Of a stretch of 7,886 nucleotides of DNA, positions 6,507 through 7,886 are shown piece by piece. The position numbers were made by a program, and so were the translations under genes. The stretch is from Flavobacterium sp. (lineage in GTDB: Bacteria > Bacteroidota > Bacteroidia > Flavobacteriales > Flavobacteriaceae): positions 1 to 7,886 of the forward strand of contig JASLED010000018.1 in the NCBI GenBank assembly GCA_030151255.1, written 5' to 3'. Under the pieces are notes generated by a model that was given only the letters and a program-made list of their open reading frames with translations, was not told the origin of the DNA and made no database searches. Every line of letters starts with the position of its first letter. The first letter of the stretch is position 1.

Positions 6507-7004
6507 ATGAAAGCCAATCCTTATCAATTAAAAAATAGCGATTTTACAGATGCTATTGCTGTAGTGTGCCCTCGTTGTAGTAAAAAAGCAATTGTTTCGA
6601 GTAGGCAATCAATTAGTAATACAGTTGGTTTTGAAACAGCAATACAATTTACTTGCACACAATGCGGTTATGTAATAAAGTATGATAATACACCCAAATT
6701 TCCTGTTTTTACAAATAGTAGAGGAATTACAAAATATGCCCGCATCTTATTTTTTAATTCGCAAACTGATCCATATTTCAACTTTCCGTTATGGTACATT
6801 GTAGAAACACCTTGGGGAATTATATGGGCATATAACGTATGCCATTTAGAAGTTATAGAAAACTACATAGCTAGTAAAAACCGAAGTAGAAACGGAATTC
6901 TGGCACAAAATAATAGCATTGCTTCGCGTTTACCACAATGGGCCAAAAGTGCAAATAATAGAAAAACTTTAGTAAAGCTGATTCAAGCTAAAAAAGAACA
7001 CTGA
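6507..7004 (+). CDS. Zinc-ribbon domain protein of an uncharacterised conserved family, 165 residues
   Basis: There is no signal peptide, so it should be cytosolic. A zinc ribbon is formed by C21-x2-C24 (CPRC) and C50-x2-C53 (CTQCGY). The central part (88-121) carries DPYFNFPLWYIVET and IIWAYNVCHLEVIENYI; the C-terminus (137-158) carries SIASRLPQWAKSANNRKTLV. From memory, these match a widespread bacterial family of unknown function whose members read DPYFGLPLW, LWAYN, HL, and NGSLASRLPKWMKSAKNR. Many relatives have a cysteine pair near TPCCG before LWAYN; here it is TPWG, so that pair is absent. The role is unknown; nucleic-acid or protein binding through the zinc ribbon is a guess. It begins 19 bases after paralogue B and ends 13 bases before the stop codon of the convergent regulator gene. 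Confidence 0.85.
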   Translation: MKANPYQLKNSDFTDAIAVVCPRCSKKAIVSSRQSISNTVGFETAIQFTCTQCGYVIKYDNTPKFPVFTNSRGITKYARILFFNSQTDPYFNFPLWYIVETPWGIIWAYNVCHLEVIENYIASKNRSRNGILAQNNSIASRLPQWAKSANNRKTLVKLIQAKKEH

Positions 7005-7017
7005 AAAATAGTACAAA

Positions 7018-7794
7018 TCAAAATCCTTCATTATTAGCAATAGCTAAGCGAAGAAGTTCAGCAAAGGATTTAACACCTAATTTTTTGATTATATTTTTCC
7101 GATGAGTGGAAACAGTTTCTTTAGAAATAAATAGTTGACAAGCTATTTCGAAAGACGATTTGCCAATACTTAATAAGTATAAAATCTCTTTTTCGCGTTT
7201 TGTTAAAGAGTTATAAGCCGCTGTATTAGCATTAGGCAATAAAACGTTATAATATGACGGTTCTCCATCTAGTCCTAAAAAAGAAAGTCCGGAGGGTTTA
7301 TTATCTGTTTTTAAAAATGAAATATCTGTATGCACACCTAAAACTCGTATAACGCTGCCTTGTTCAGAGCTTTGTATTGTAGATACTTGTTGTAAAATCC
7401 ACTTGTAAGACCCATCCAAACAACGCAATCTGTAATCATAACTAACTTTGTATTTTAAAATTTTATCAACAGGCAATTGAATAAAAAATTCTGATACTTT
7501 TTGTTCATACTCAATAAAACGATTTAAATCTTCAGGATGAAGATGATCCAATACTAAATTTGCCGTAAAAAAATCTTGAGTAAATCCTATAATATCAGTT
7601 ATTTCTGGACTTACAAATTCCATTTTCGTTTCAAATACATTAAAAATATAATAATAATAAGGCCCTGGATGAAGCCTATTAAATATTTTTTTATAAAGTG
7701 TTAATTCAAAATCTGGTGGTATAGATGTTTCTTGATTAGATCTAGAAATTTCTGCCCATGCTTTTTTTATCTGATCAAATTTTAATACCGACAT
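7018..7794 (-). CDS. PAS domain-containing LuxR-family transcription regulator, 258 residues
   Basis: A PAS sensor fold occupies about residues 45-165: FVSPEITDIIGFT, the HPED motif of a PAS core, then a PAC-like end (YRLRCLDGSYKWIL, VLGVHTDIS). A linker leads to a C-terminal LuxR/GerE helix-turn-helix at 197-258: LTKREKEILYLLSIGKSSFEIA, then ISKETVSTHRKNIIKKLGV, with the usual Glu, Val-x-x-His and Lys-Leu-Gly signature positions. There is no receiver domain, so the signal is probably sensed directly by PAS (ligand unknown) rather than through a sensor kinase. PAS-LuxR proteins of this size are common in Flavobacteriia. The gene converges on the zinc-ribbon gene with 13 bases between stops and no terminator hairpin. 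Its targets are not evident here. Confidence 0.93.
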   Translation of the reverse strand: MSVLKFDQIKKAWAEISRSNQETSIPPDFELTLYKKIFNRLHPGPYYYYIFNVFETKMEFVSPEITDIIGFTQDFFTANLVLDHLHPEDLNRFIEYEQKVSEFFIQLPVDKILKYKVSYDYRLRCLDGSYKWILQQVSTIQSSEQGSVIRVLGVHTDISFLKTDNKPSGLSFLGLDGEPSYYNVLLPNANTAAYNSLTKREKEILYLLSIGKSSFEIACQLFISKETVSTHRKNIIKKLGVKSFAELLRLAIANNEGF

Positions 7795-7886
7795 AGTGTA
7801 GTTATTTTTATTTTTTACAATTAAAATAAATCAAATTAAACCATTTTTAAGTGTTTTTTGATTAGCAAAAAAGTTTGTTTTATTGT
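7795..7886. other. Upstream region of the PAS-LuxR gene
   Basis: This very AT-rich 92-base stretch should hold the regulator's promoter. On the minus strand TTAATTTG is a one-mismatch version of TAnnTTTG, but no TTG lies at the right distance upstream. No convincing site was found, and no ORF. Confidence 0.4.

Overview
The window is AT-rich DNA, roughly 70% A+T by eye. It lacks Shine-Dalgarno sequences, and several genes carry the Bacteroidota -7 promoter element TAnnTTTG. Signal peptides that end in A-Q or S-Q, low-GC codon use and a PAS-LuxR regulator also fit a member of the Flavobacteriales; genus cannot be decided from the sequence. There are no rRNA, tRNA, CRISPR or transposase genes.

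Layout: (1) 1-2741, minus strand: the first 913 codons of a very large, cytosolic-looking, beta-rich protein of unknown function that runs off the left edge. (2) 2742-2871: a compact divergent promoter region with a TAnnTTTG box for each direction and very short predicted leaders. (3) 2872-3453, plus: a secreted 193-residue protein, closed by a near-perfect terminator hairpin that swallows its stop codon. (4) 3593-5259, plus: a 467-residue protein anchored at both ends in the inner membrane with a periplasmic coiled coil, followed by a 71-residue two-helix membrane protein. (5) 5260-5567: a 308-base gap with a decayed scrap of an Rhs/YD-repeat protein, a 27-codon ORF and a good promoter. (6) 5568-6487, plus: two tandem, divergent paralogues of a small secreted protein with conserved cysteines. 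(7) 6507-7004, plus: a cytosolic zinc-ribbon protein. (8) 7018-7794, minus: a PAS-LuxR transcription regulator, convergent with the zinc-ribbon gene.

No known pathway can be assembled. Most genes here are hypothetical proteins of the cell envelope: three secreted proteins and two membrane proteins. The Rhs remnant suggests the 5260-6487 region once belonged to, or received DNA from, a polymorphic-toxin or Rhs locus, so the small secreted paralogues could be leftovers or partners of such a system; that is inference only. The best leads for new biology are the giant beta-rich protein, the secreted paralogue pair and the bitopic coiled-coil protein with its small membrane partner.
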